64,000 nucleotides of DNA from Hespellia sp. (GTDB taxonomy: Bacteria; Bacillota; Clostridia; Lachnospirales; Lachnospiraceae): NCBI GenBank assembly GCA_028689735.1, contig JAQVCP010000009.1, positions 1 to 64,000 on the forward strand. The letters are read 5' to 3'. Shown piece by piece: positions 56,856-64,000 of this stretch. Numbering within the stretch: position 1 is the first letter of the stretch; every line of letters starts with the position of its first letter. The position numbers were made by a program, and so were the translations under genes. The notes under the pieces are model-generated. The model saw only the letters and a list, made by a program, of their open reading frames with translations, searched no databases and was not told where the DNA came from.

Positions 56856-57002
56856 ATGACTGAGAACAGTACAACAGATGCTAATGCCATCCGTGACAAC
56901 GAACTGGATGAAGAACTTGCAGATGTTCTGATTGCAATTAGTGTCATCACAAAACGACTGGCAAAGAAAATCAGTGAAGCAAACGAAGGAGACAAAGAAT
57001 GA
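56856..57002 (+). CDS. Small acidic phage protein, first gene of the replication operon
   Basis: A 48-residue protein, MTENSTTDANAIRDNELDEE, then LADVLIAISVITKRLAKKIS, ending EGDKE. It is likely an amphipathic helix with acidic start. Function unknown. AAGGCGG precedes the ATG, and the stop overlaps the next start as ATGA, so coupling supports it being real despite its size. Confidence 0.65.
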   Translation: MTENSTTDANAIRDNELDEELADVLIAISVITKRLAKKISEANEGDKE

Positions 57003-57253
57003 CAAAGGATTACGGACTGACGGGACAGACCGTCACAGTAAAAAGAAAATCTGGAGAATCGGCTGCATACCCTTGGGGCTATGCGGAACAACAAATCGCT
57101 ATTACGGCTGAGTATCCCAACTTCTTAGTTGGAACGCTGCTACCGCATCGTCACCCGGATGGTTTTAAGGAATCATATCCTTACACCACGACGATTAATA
57201 AACACGATATCCAGATTGGAGAAATGATTGTAAATGGAGGTGCAATACGATGA
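56999..57253 (+). CDS. Phage hypothetical protein
   Basis: An 84-residue protein, MTKDYGLTGQTVTVKRKSGE; beta-rich, with FLVGTLLPHRHPDGFKESYP in the middle. No family is recognised. Both ends overlap neighbouring genes by 4 bases, so it is part of one translated chain. Confidence 0.68.
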   Translation: MTKDYGLTGQTVTVKRKSGESAAYPWGYAEQQIAITAEYPNFLVGTLLPHRHPDGFKESYPYTTTINKHDIQIGEMIVNGGAIR

Positions 57254-57609
57254 GCAAGATGAATGAGTTATCAATGATTCTCGATGACATGATTACTGCA
57301 GGCAATAACATGGTAAAAGCAGCGGAGTCTTTGAAGGCTTACTACTCTTCTACAGAAGAAGATACAGCCAAGCCTGAGAAGAAAGAATCTGCCCCAAAGG
57401 TAAAAGAGCCACCGAAAGCAGAGAAGGAATATTCGAAAGAAGATGTCAGAGCATTGCTTTCTGCTAAAGCCAGTGAGTCCGATGGCAAGTACAAAGCCAC
57501 GGTAAAGGACTTAGTTAAGAAATATGCCGATGGAGGCACATTAAAGGATGTTGACCCATCGCAGTATGCAGCACTTGTTGCTGAATTGGAGGTAGTTGCA
57601 AATGGCTAA
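57250..57609 (+). CDS. Phage protein with acidic-basic linker and C-terminal helical domain
   Basis: A 119-residue protein. Residues 1-35 are helical (MSKMNELSMILDDMITAGNN), residues 36-65 are a Lys/Glu/Pro-rich linker, and the C-terminal part (KEDVRALLSAKASESDGKYK; then LVKKYADGGTLKDVDPSQYA) is a compact helical domain common next to DUF2800 genes. It may be a replication accessory protein. It overlaps the DUF2800 gene by 8 bases. Confidence 0.7.
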   Translation: MSKMNELSMILDDMITAGNNMVKAAESLKAYYSSTEEDTAKPEKKESAPKVKEPPKAEKEYSKEDVRALLSAKASESDGKYKATVKDLVKKYADGGTLKDVDPSQYAALVAELEVVANG

Positions 57610-58723
57610 ACACGCACTACTCTCTGCATCAGCCAGTCACAGATGGCTGAACTGTCCACCATCAGCTAAGATTTGTTCTGAAATTGAGGACAGAGCAAGT
57701 CCCTATGCACAACAGGGAACAGATGCTCACAACCTCTGTGAATATAAAGTGGAAAAAGCTCTCGGCAGGGATCCAAACGACCCAACCGAAAACCTGGAGT
57801 TCTTTGATTCTGAAATGGAGAATTGCACCGATGAATACTGCACCTATGTTATGGAACAGTTCGAAGAGGCAAAGAAACATTGCAAAGACCCAAAGGTTCT
57901 GATTGAACAGCATCTGGACTTTTCCAAGTGGGTGCCGGATGGTTTTGGAACCGGTGACTGTGTAATTGTTGCAGATGATGTTCTTCATATCATCGACTTC
58001 AAATATGGACTTGGTGTCCTGGTCGATGCCTACGATAATCCGCAGATGATGTGCTATGCACTTGGTGCTGTTGACCTTTATGACGGAATCTATGACATCG
58101 AAACTGTGAAGATGACCATCTTCCAGCCAAGAAGGGATAATGTCAGTACCTATGAAATGGGGAAAGATGAACTCCTCGCATGGGCAGAGAACACTCTCGC
58201 TCCTACTGCCAAGTTAGCATACGAAGGCGGTGGAGAATTTAAAGCAGGTGACCACTGCCAGTTCTGCAAGGTCAAGGCGAACTGTCGCAAACGTGCAGAA
58301 TACAATCTGGAATTAGCAAAGTATGATTTTGAGATGCCAAATACTCTGGATGATACAGAAATTGCAGCCATCCTTCCTAGAATCGATGACTTAATCTCCT
58401 GGGGAAATGACATCAAGGAATATGCCTTACAACAGGCTTTGAGCGGTAAAGAATATGCCGGATTCAAAGTTGTGGAAGGCAAATCGAACCGTAAGTACAC
58501 GGATGACGAAGCAGTCGCTTGCACCGTAGCCGATGCCGGGTTCGACCCATATGAGAAGAAACTTCTCGGAATCACAGCCATGACTTCACTGCTTGGCAAA
58601 AAGAAATTCAATGAACTGCTTGGTGGTCTGATTGCAAAACCGCCTGGTAAACCGACACTCGTGTCAGACAAAGACAAGCGTCCGGCACTTAACACAGCAA
58701 AAGATGATTTTAAAGAAGAATAA
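57602..58723 (+). CDS. DUF2800 family PD-(D/E)XK nuclease (Cas4-like)
   Basis: A 373-residue protein. The start MAKHALLSASASHRWLNCPP is a DUF2800 hallmark. Nuclease residues lie in GTGDCVIVADDVLHIIDFKY (Asp and D-x-K). A cysteine cluster CQFCKVKANCRKRAEYN follows near residue 220, with a further cysteine near CPPSAK at the start, consistent with a Fe-S-type exonuclease related to Cas4. It probably processes ends in phage recombination with the DUF2815 protein. The start at 57602 has GGAGGT at 7 bases. Confidence 0.88.
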   Translation: MAKHALLSASASHRWLNCPPSAKICSEIEDRASPYAQQGTDAHNLCEYKVEKALGRDPNDPTENLEFFDSEMENCTDEYCTYVMEQFEEAKKHCKDPKVLIEQHLDFSKWVPDGFGTGDCVIVADDVLHIIDFKYGLGVLVDAYDNPQMMCYALGAVDLYDGIYDIETVKMTIFQPRRDNVSTYEMGKDELLAWAENTLAPTAKLAYEGGGEFKAGDHCQFCKVKANCRKRAEYNLELAKYDFEMPNTLDDTEIAAILPRIDDLISWGNDIKEYALQQALSGKEYAGFKVVEGKSNRKYTDDEAVACTVADAGFDPYEKKLLGITAMTSLLGKKKFNELLGGLIAKPPGKPTLVSDKDKRPALNTAKDDFKEE

Positions 58724-58736
58724 GGAGGACAATATT

Positions 58737-59303
58737 ATGTCAAAGAAAGTAGTAAACCCAACAAAGGTAATCACAGGAGTAAAGACTAGATGGTCATATG
58801 CAAATGTATGGGATCCAAAGTCAATCAATGGAGGTACACCTAAGTATTCCGTATCTCTCATCATTCCAAAGGATGATACCGTCACTGTCAACAAGATTAA
58901 GGCTGCCATTCAGGCCGCTTACGAAGAAGGCGAAGCTAAGTTAAAAGGTAACGGCAAGTCTGTACCTGCACTTTCCACCTTAAAGACCCCTCTTCGTGAT
59001 GGTGATTTAGAACGCCCGGATGACGCTACATATGCTAATGCATATTTCATCAACGCTAACTCAGCTACTGCCCCTGGTGTTGTAGATGCTGACCGCAATC
59101 CTATTATGGAACGCTCTGAGGTCTACTCTGGTGTATACGGACGTGCTTCTATCAATCTGTATGCATTCAATTCCAACGGTAATAAGGGTATCGCCTGCGG
59201 TCTTAATAATCTTCAGAAGATTGCCGATGGAGAACCTTTAGGTGGTAAGAGCCGTGCCGAGGATGATTTCGCATCTGAGGAAGATGATGATTTTCTTTCA
59301 TAA
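58737..59303 (+). CDS. DUF2815 family single-stranded DNA-binding-like protein
   Basis: A 188-residue protein, MSKKVVNPTKVITGVKTRWS. It has an OB-like beta pattern (GTPKYSVSLIIPKDDTVTVN; SEVYSGVYGRASINLYAFNS) and an acidic tail EDDFASEEDDDFLS, like single-stranded DNA-binding proteins. It lies between the DUF2800 nuclease and the polymerase, 13 bases after the former. AAGGAGG precedes the ATG. Confidence 0.88.
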   Translation: MSKKVVNPTKVITGVKTRWSYANVWDPKSINGGTPKYSVSLIIPKDDTVTVNKIKAAIQAAYEEGEAKLKGNGKSVPALSTLKTPLRDGDLERPDDATYANAYFINANSATAPGVVDADRNPIMERSEVYSGVYGRASINLYAFNSNGNKGIACGLNNLQKIADGEPLGGKSRAEDDFASEEDDDFLS

Positions 59304-59323
59304 TCGGTAGTTGTTAACCACAA

Positions 59324-59351
59324 AGGTGGCAGGGTTCATTCCTTGCCACCT
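59324..59351 (+). terminator. Hairpin between DUF2815 and polymerase genes
   Basis: AGGTGGCAGGG (59324-59334) pairs with CCTTGCCACCT (59341-59351) as 11 bp with one G-T and a 6-base loop. It is followed by ATATTTATATT, not a strong T run. It may stabilise the abundant DUF2815 mRNA or reduce polymerase expression. Confidence 0.5.
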
Positions 59352-59373
59352 ATATTTATATTAAGGAGCAAAT

Positions 59374-61373
59374 CTATGAAAAATGAACGAATCAAAACTT
59401 TATCTCTTGATATCGAAACATACAGCAGTGTTGACCTTGCAAAAGCAGGTGTTTACAAATATGCTGAATCCCCGGATGCCGAGGTACTTCTCTTCGGTTA
59501 TTCTGTAAATGGTAACCCCGTCATCGTCATTGACCTTGCTTGTGGAGAAGTTATCCCGGAAGAAATCATCGCTGCTTTATCCGATGATTCCGTGGTAAAA
59601 TGGGCATTTAATGCATCCTTTGAGAGAATCTTCCTGTCCGTATGGTTAAGACGAAATTACCCACAATACTTCTCTTCCTATAGCTTCCCCGACGATACCG
59701 TTGGAAACTACCTGGACCCGTCGGCATGGAGATGTTCTATGGTATGGTCTGCTTATATGGGGCTTCCATTATCCCTTGATGGAGTTGGTACTGTTCTCGG
59801 TCTGGCAGAGCAGAAAATGAAAGAAGGTAAAGCTCTCATCAGATACTTTTGCAAGCCATGTGCTGCAACTAAAGTAAATGGTGGTCGTATCCGTAATCTG
59901 CCACAGCACGATATGGTGAAATGGAATACATTTAAAGAATATAATCAGAGGGATGTTGAGGTTGAAATGTCGATTCAGCATAAACTGTCACGTTTCCCTG
60001 TGCCGGAGTTCGTATGGGAAGAATATGCCATTGATCAGGAAATCAACGACCGTGGTATTCTGCTTGATATGAAAGTTGTAGAAAATGCAATCAGATTTGA
60101 TGCATTCAGCAAAGCTGCACTGATGGCTACCATGAAAGATAAAACAGAACTGGACAATCCGAACTCCGTCCAACAGATGAAGGAATGGTTATCAAATAAA
60201 GGTATTCTGGCTGATTCTCTTGATAAGAAAGCCATTATTGAGTTAATAAAGACTGTGCCATCAGACGTTGCTGATGTATTAAAACTCCGTCAGCAGTTGG
60301 CGAAATCATCAGTAAAGAAATATCAGGCAATGCAGACGGCTGTTTGTGCAGACGGCAGAGCCAGAGGGATGTTCCAATTTTATGGTGCAAACCGCAGTGG
60401 TCGATGGGCAGGCAGAATCATACAATTGCAGAATCTGCCACAGAATCATATGCCCGATTTGGCCGAAGCACGTTCCTTGGTAAAAGCCGGAGATTATGAC
60501 ATTATGAATATGCTTTACGATGATGTGCCAGACACCCTGTCTCAGCTTATCCGTACTGCGTTCATTCCAAAACCCGGATACAAATTCGTAGTATCCGACT
60601 TCTCGGCCATCGAAGCTCGTGTTCTTTCATTTCTTGCTCATGAAACATGGAGAAGTAAGGTCTTTGCTGATAATGGAGACATTTACTGTGCATCGGCATC
60701 AGCTATGTTCCACGTTCCTGTTGAGAAGCACGGTCAAAATGCCCATCTCAGACAAAAAGGCAAAATTGCTGAATTGGCATTAGGGTATGGCGGATCCACG
60801 GGAGCCCTCACAGCAATGGGAGCATTAGATATGGGATTATCTGAAGATGAGCTGCAACCACTTGTGGATGCATGGAGAACTTCCAATCCGAACATTGTAC
60901 AGTTTTGGTGGGACATCGATAATGCGGTAAAAACTGCTATTAAGCAGAGAACCTCTGTGACAATCAACTGCCTTAGAATCTACTACCAAAGCGGTATGCT
61001 ATTTATTAAACTTCCATCCGGCAGAACCCTCTCCTATGTCAAACCAAGAATTGGCGAGAATCGCTTCGGTGGGGAGTCTGTAAATTATGAGGGTATCGGA
61101 ACTACAAAAAAATGGGAACGCATCGAAAGCTATGGCCCCAAATTTGTAGAAAATATTGTGCAAGCTATTTCCCGTGATATCCTCATGAACTCTATGCGTA
61201 CACTCCGCCACTGTTTCATTTGTGGTCACGTCCATGATGAATTAATTATTGAGTGCAGCCAAGATGTCTCTCTTGATGTCATTTGCAAACAGATGGCCAG
61301 AAACCCGAAATGGATGCCGGACATCTTACTCAGAGCCGATGGCTATGAAACAAATTTTTACAAAAAGGATTAG
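59374..61373 (+). CDS. Phage DNA polymerase, family A
   Basis: A 666-residue polymerase. Residues 1-200 form a 3'-5' exonuclease-like domain (LSLDIETYSSVDLAKAGVYK with Asp and Glu). The polymerase motifs are A (VSDFSAIEARVLSFLA), B (RQKGKIAELALGYGGSTGAL) and C (GHVHDELIIE, catalytic HDE). It replicates phage DNA with the primase-helicase. The start at 59374 (MKNERIK) has AAGGAG at 7 bases. Confidence 0.93.
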
Positions 61374-61379
61374 AAGAAA

Positions 61380-61408
61380 ACCCCGATGGTTCGTGCTACC
61401 ACCGGGGT
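61380..61408. terminator. Bidirectional terminator between polymerase and sigma-like gene
   Basis: ACCCCG with TGGT pairs with ACCA and CGGGGT across 61380-61408. On the minus strand it is followed by TTTTCTTCT, 10 bases past the stop of the sigma-like gene; on the plus side CTTGCTGTTT follows. The genes converge here. Confidence 0.7.
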
Positions 61409-61416
61409 CTTGCTGT

Positions 61417-61971
61417 TTATTTATACTCTTTCATTTTCTTTGCCAAATCTTCCATTGCTCCATCTTTACGGTCCCTTAATGTGCGACGGGAGATTCCCAA
61501 CTCCTCTGCCACGGCTCTTTGTGGTTCATTGTTCGCCACCATCTTACAAGCACGGAGTTTCTCTTCTGTAAGTTCCTGTAATGCTGTATTTAATGCATCA
61601 ATCACAATACTGTAGGCAACGATTTCTTCTGGATTATTGTCATCATTTGATGCATCATACCCCTCATCCACCAGTGCATCATAAGAAGTTTCATACTTTC
61701 TCTTATCTGCTTCGTGACGGGATGACTTCTTGTCCCAGTTATTATACATTTTCTTCATCATATCAGCCTCTTCCTGAGTATCAGCATTAAAAACTGCATA
61801 GTAATGTGGCATTCTTCCCGGAAGGGCAATATGTGCTACAGGAACACCGTGATTCTTATAATACTTAATGGTTGTCTCATCTCCATCCTCGATTGGTACA
61901 TAATATGGATGAGCATAATTAAGGGTTGATGGGTTAACAGTTACTACACTTAAATTTACTTTCTTTTTCAT
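61417..61971 (-). CDS. Sigma-region-4-like transcription regulator of the prophage
   Basis: A 184-residue protein, MKKKVNLSVVTVNPSTLNYA. The N-terminal part (YYVPIEDGDETTIKYYKNHG) is not recognised. The C-terminal 60 residues are a sigma-70 region 4 helix-turn-helix (LRACKMVANNEPQRAVAEEL, then GISRRTLRDRKDGAMEDLAK). Such proteins in Firmicute elements are labelled sigma-like. The start at 61971 was chosen because GAGGA lies 6 bases before it; an upstream TTG/ATG frame to 62043 runs through a structured leader. It is a candidate to read the bipartite motif. Confidence 0.78.
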   Translation of the reverse strand: MKKKVNLSVVTVNPSTLNYAHPYYVPIEDGDETTIKYYKNHGVPVAHIALPGRMPHYYAVFNADTQEEADMMKKMYNNWDKKSSRHEADKRKYETSYDALVDEGYDASNDDNNPEEIVAYSIVIDALNTALQELTEEKLRACKMVANNEPQRAVAEELGISRRTLRDRKDGAMEDLAKKMKEYK

Positions 61972-62110
61972 GGATTGTCCTCTTTCCGCCTTTTGCGTTT
62001 TCCGCACTGGGCGAGGACAATCCGTCTGGTGGCACGACAACAAGACGAGATTTCATAGAATTTTGAAATACCCCGAAAGATAAATCTTCAATTCTATGTA
62101 TCCTCGCCCA
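61972..62110 (-). promoter_or_regulatory. Structured leader with two alternative foldings over the ribosome-binding site
   Basis: On the minus strand: segment 1 TGGGCGAGGA (62110-62101), then a hairpin CATAGAATT/AATTCTATG (62099-62091 with 62061-62053), segment 3 GGATTGTCCTCGCCCA (62023-62008), and segment 4 GAGGACAATCC (61982-61972) just before the ATG. Segments 1 and 3 pair over 10 bp; segments 3 and 4 pair over 11 bp, burying GAGGA. The two pairings share bases 62013-62017 and exclude each other, the layout of a translational riboswitch or attenuator. Confidence 0.7.
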
Positions 62111-62260
62111 ATGTCGGCCGCCATTTGGCTTAAAATATTTTTTATGAACACCCTTGGATGTTCAGTTGGAAACACAAACTATGTTCCCAACTCAAAACCC
62201 AAAGTCTTATTGATATATAAGGTTTTTTTACACTTACTATTTCTCCATTTCATAAACAAA
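62111..62260. other. Further hairpins upstream of the structured leader
   Basis: No gene is supported. GAACA/TGTTC (62146-62163, loop CCCTTGGA) and AGTTGGAAACA/TGTTCCCAACT (62164-62192, one mismatch) lie next to each other. They may belong to the same leader RNA or to its promoter region; no clear -35/-10 pair was found. Confidence 0.45.
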
Positions 62261-62308
62261 AAGACGACCAGGGAACTCCCACTATGGAAAGTTCATCCTG
62301 GCCGTCTT
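62261..62308 (-). terminator. Terminator of the small gene at 62327-62533
   Basis: AAGACGACCAGG (62261-62272) pairs with CCTGGCCGTCTT (62297-62308) with one mismatch, and on the minus strand TTTTTG follows. It separates the small gene from the sigma-like gene leader. Confidence 0.7.
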
Positions 62309-62326
62309 GCAGCTCTGTGGATGTTG

Positions 62327-62533
62327 TTAGGCAACCAATTGGTAACTCCTAACTTCGAACATATTTACTTGTCTTGTGACTTCTGTAACAATCCCATTTC
62401 TTTCAAAGACTATTGTTCCACCAATTGGAAGTACAGTCTTTGTTTTCTGTCTTTTATAGGATGATTCTATCATCCCTGACTGAGAGTCATACTTGCAAAT
62501 CAGATGACCAGCTACATCGTATACTTCTTCCAT
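62327..62533 (-). CDS. Small phage protein expressed divergently from the repressor
   Basis: A 68-residue protein, MEEVYDVAGHLICKYDSQSG, then TKTVLPIGGTIVFERNGIVT. It is beta-rich with no helix-turn-helix, so it is not an obvious Cro. AAGGAG precedes the ATG. It is the first gene of the leftward transcript from the switch region and is under control of the same operators as the repressor. Function unknown. Confidence 0.7.
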   Translation of the reverse strand: MEEVYDVAGHLICKYDSQSGMIESSYKRQKTKTVLPIGGTIVFERNGIVTEVTRQVNMFEVRSYQLVA

Positions 62534-62547
62534 TCTTAATCTCCTTT

Positions 62548-62627
62548 TTGTACCATTCGGTTACACTTCTTCGTTAAAAAATATACTCGCCTTTATTCGG
62601 CAAGTAATTGTACCATTCGGTTACACT
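62548..62627. repeat. Two identical 20-bp direct repeats, 60 bp apart
   Basis: TTGTACCATTCGGTTACACT occurs at 62548-62567 and again at 62608-62627. Both contain GGTTACA, which also occurs inside the two promoters nearby, so they are likely operator copies for the XRE repressor. They lie downstream of the leftward promoter. Confidence 0.75.
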
Positions 62628-62668
62628 CTGATGATAAAAAAAATATAGCTATCTACTTATCTACACAT

Positions 62669-62697
62669 ATTCTATCAGACTGTAACCTTTATGTCAA
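62669..62697 (-). promoter_or_regulatory. Leftward switch promoter with operator in the spacer
   Basis: On the minus strand -35 TTGACA (62697-62692), 17 bases and -10 TAGAAT (62674-62669). The spacer contains GGTTACA (62687-62681), so repressor bound there would block RNA polymerase. It drives the gene at 62327-62533. Confidence 0.82.
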
Positions 62698-62716
62698 TAT
62701 ATTTTATAAATATAAT

Positions 62717-62745
62717 TTGACTTTTCGGTTACATAGTGTTAAACT
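62717..62745 (+). promoter_or_regulatory. Repressor promoter with operator in the spacer
   Basis: -35 TTGACT (62717-62722), 17 bases, -10 TAAACT (62740-62745). The spacer holds GGTTACA (62727-62733). It drives the XRE repressor gene at 62776, with the same operator placement as the divergent promoter, so the repressor probably controls itself. Confidence 0.75.
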
Positions 62746-62775
62746 TATCATATCTCATAAAAGGGAGGTTTTAAT

Positions 62776-63411
62776 ATGAGTTTCGGACAATTTTTGAAAG
62801 AAGAAAGAAAAAAAAGAGGGATGTCACAACGACTACTCGCACAGCTTATTGATACAAGTAACACAGAAATTTCTAGAATTGAACAGGAAATACGACAAAA
62901 GCCATCTCCTGTTATGTTAAAAAAAATATCGGAAGTTATGGAAATTCCATTAGATACTCTGATGCGTGAAGCAGGGTATACTCCACAATCAACACAAACT
63001 GTGCAATCATTACAAGCCGAAAAATCATTTTTAGATATACTGTCCACTTATTTAGAAAAAAATAGTTGGAGTATTAAACGTGATTATATGACCCATATAG
63101 GTCAGTATCGTTTTGCATGGGATTGTGTAGCAAATAATTCATCAAACGATTCTTGGTTTTTCGAATTTATGCATTTGCATGATGACCAAAAATCCACTTC
63201 TAGTTCCGTTCAAGTGAGGAAATTGTTTTCTACATTAGGATTAGCTGCAACGGATCCAAATGTCACTCGTTTATCTTTCGTTTTTAATAATAACAATTTT
63301 TTCGAACAGTGCAAAGAAATCATTCCCTTTCGATTAGGAATTGATGTTTCGTTAATATTAATTGATTTTGAAAAAGGAACTGTCAGCCAAGAGGTAAATA
63401 TCAGCAGATAA
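62776..63411 (+). CDS. XRE family phage repressor with unrecognised C-terminal domain
   Basis: A 211-residue regulator. Residues 1-65 are an XRE helix-turn-helix (MSQRLLAQLIDTSNTEISRI, then EQEIRQKPSP). Residues 85-211 (SFLDILSTYLEKNSWSIKRD; FRLGIDVSLILIDFEKGTVS) do not show the S24/LexA-like Ser-Lys protease seen in self-cleaving repressors. The alternating beta-helix pattern is somewhat like a nuclease-type fold; this is an inference. GGGAGGT precedes the ATG. Divergent from the small gene; own terminator follows. Confidence 0.85.
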   Translation: MSFGQFLKEERKKRGMSQRLLAQLIDTSNTEISRIEQEIRQKPSPVMLKKISEVMEIPLDTLMREAGYTPQSTQTVQSLQAEKSFLDILSTYLEKNSWSIKRDYMTHIGQYRFAWDCVANNSSNDSWFFEFMHLHDDQKSTSSSVQVRKLFSTLGLAATDPNVTRLSFVFNNNNFFEQCKEIIPFRLGIDVSLILIDFEKGTVSQEVNISR

Positions 63412-63412
63412 C

Positions 63413-63439
63413 AAAGAGCCTTCAAATTGAAGGCTCTTT
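63413..63439. terminator. Terminator of the repressor gene
   Basis: AAAGAGCCTTCAA (63413-63425) pairs with TTGAAGGCTCTTT (63427-63439) and is followed by ACTTTTT on the plus strand. It overlaps the stop codon of the convergent gene at 63422. Confidence 0.8.
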
Positions 63440-63727
63440 ACTTTTTACAAAATCAACTAGTTCCCCTCTATATCCTTCCGGGACACCTCTCGCATAAATC
63501 ATTTTTTTGTCCATAGTATAGTTGCCAATATCCTTTTGAATTCTTCCAGTAACCAATGAATACCTCGTCATATTAAGGATAATAACATCTGGCCTTCGTT
63601 CAGCAATTACTGTTTGGTAATGAATCAGTTTGTCTCCTATTATTTTCAAATTGCCTGCACCACCACACACGCCTTCTGTTTGTCCCATAATAAAATCTTG
63701 CACTATCATCTTTTGAGTTATCCCCAT
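63422..63727 (-). CDS. Conserved hypothetical protein downstream of hsdR
   Basis: A 101-residue protein, MGITQKMIVQDFIMGQTEGV, then GNLKIIGDKLIHYQTVIAER and VIILNMTRYSLVTGRIQKDI. The beta-hairpin with polar Tyr and Arg, and the middle region, recur in small proteins of mobile elements; the family is not identified with confidence. It starts 5 bases after the hsdR stop, so it is probably made with the restriction genes. Confidence 0.65.
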   Translation of the reverse strand: MGITQKMIVQDFIMGQTEGVCGGAGNLKIIGDKLIHYQTVIAERRPDVIILNMTRYSLVTGRIQKDIGNYTMDKKMIYARGVPEGYRGELVDFVKSKEPSI

Positions 63728-63732
63728 TGAAG

Positions 63733-64000
63733 TTACTCCTCCGTCCAGTAATCAGCTAGATTCTCCGCTTGTTCAAGTACAGTTTTTATAGCTTTATCCT
63801 GCTTATCTGGTGGATATCCATGTTTTTTCAAAGTTCTCCTAACCAGAACCATAAGTTTTGCACGAACGCTTTCTTTCATTGTCCAATCAATAGTCGCATT
63901 CTTTCGAACTTTATCCGCAAGTTCACGGGCAATCTGTCGAAGTTGCTCGTCTCCAAGTACAGCCACTGCACTATCATTTACTTCTAAAGCATCATAAAAA
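63733..64000 (-). CDS. hsdR: Type I restriction endonuclease subunit R, C-terminal end (cut by window edge)
   Basis: The frame is open to the window edge: [20 protein letters not shown], then [20 protein letters not shown] and [20 protein letters not shown], ending NLADYWTEE. This is the C-terminal region (DUF3387/HsdR C-terminus) of the type I R subunit, whose helicase and nuclease domains must lie to the right. The S and M subunits are not in the window. Whether the system belongs to the prophage or to flanking DNA cannot be seen, but dprA's other half has not appeared yet, so it is most likely prophage cargo. Confidence 0.85.
   Translation of the reverse strand, partial: FYDALEVNDSAVAVLGDEQLRQIARELADKVRKNATIDWTMKESVRAKLMVLVRRTLKKHGYPPDKQDKAIKTVLEQAENLADYWTEE

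Noticed and set aside
62096..62464. 122-codon plus-strand frame
   Set aside because: It runs through the structured leader, a terminator and the small gene on the other strand; no ribosome-binding site.

Overview
The window looks like the chromosome of a gut-type Firmicute, most likely Lachnospiraceae. CodY, an HrcA-type CIRCE site, a TPP riboswitch ahead of thiT, YqeG and EF-P are all low-GC Gram-positive features, and several genes (DUF5688, the chorismate mutase-shikimate kinase fusion, the old-yellow-enzyme oxidoreductase) are typical of that family. The species cannot be fixed from the sequence.

Positions 1 to about 20,590 are host chromosome. From left to right: the start of glutamate synthase (gltB, cut by the window edge), a CPBP membrane protease, riboswitch-controlled thiT, argS with azlCD, tRNA-Arg(CCG), a DUF5688 gene, efp, yqeG, the chorismate mutase-shikimate kinase fusion, a 667-residue flavin/Fe-S oxidoreductase, an amidase, guaB, groES-groEL with CIRCE, codY and topA. 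Next to topA lies only the C-terminal part of dprA. The dprA reading frame breaks near 20,590, where a large mobile element begins.

Positions about 20,590 to at least 64,000 are an HK97-fold siphovirus prophage inserted in dprA; its right end is not reached. The left end carries two small genes, two overlapping large serine recombinases, and a SHOCT-like plus zinc-ribbon HTH gene pair. A lipoprotein gene on the opposite strand follows. From 56.5 kb leftward runs one long minus-strand program: nucleotide-related protein, primase-helicase, VRR-NUC nuclease, SNF2 helicase, late activator, HNH nuclease, small terminase, a shortened SAM synthetase, two DNA methyltransferases, large terminase, portal, ClpP-like protease, major capsid protein, head-tail joining proteins, major tail protein, frameshifted tail chaperones, tape measure, tail tip, receptor-binding proteins, two holins and a bifunctional endolysin. 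From 56.86 kb rightward runs a plus-strand replication operon (DUF2800, DUF2815, family A DNA polymerase). At 61.4 to 63.4 kb is the regulatory region: a sigma-region-4-like regulator behind a structured leader, a small gene, and an XRE repressor with operators inside both divergent promoters. The window ends in the C-terminus of a type I restriction subunit.

The most unusual items are: a bipartite 40-bp motif with a fixed 11-bp spacer, present four times, each copy at the head of a different phage transcription unit; a leader RNA at 61,972-62,110 with two mutually exclusive pairings, one of which hides the ribosome-binding site of the sigma-like gene; a plus-strand cargo gene with a palindromic promoter placed exactly between the tail chaperone and tape measure genes; inverted repeats flanking an AT-rich stretch beside the primase gene; and a minimal SAM synthetase beside two methyltransferases.
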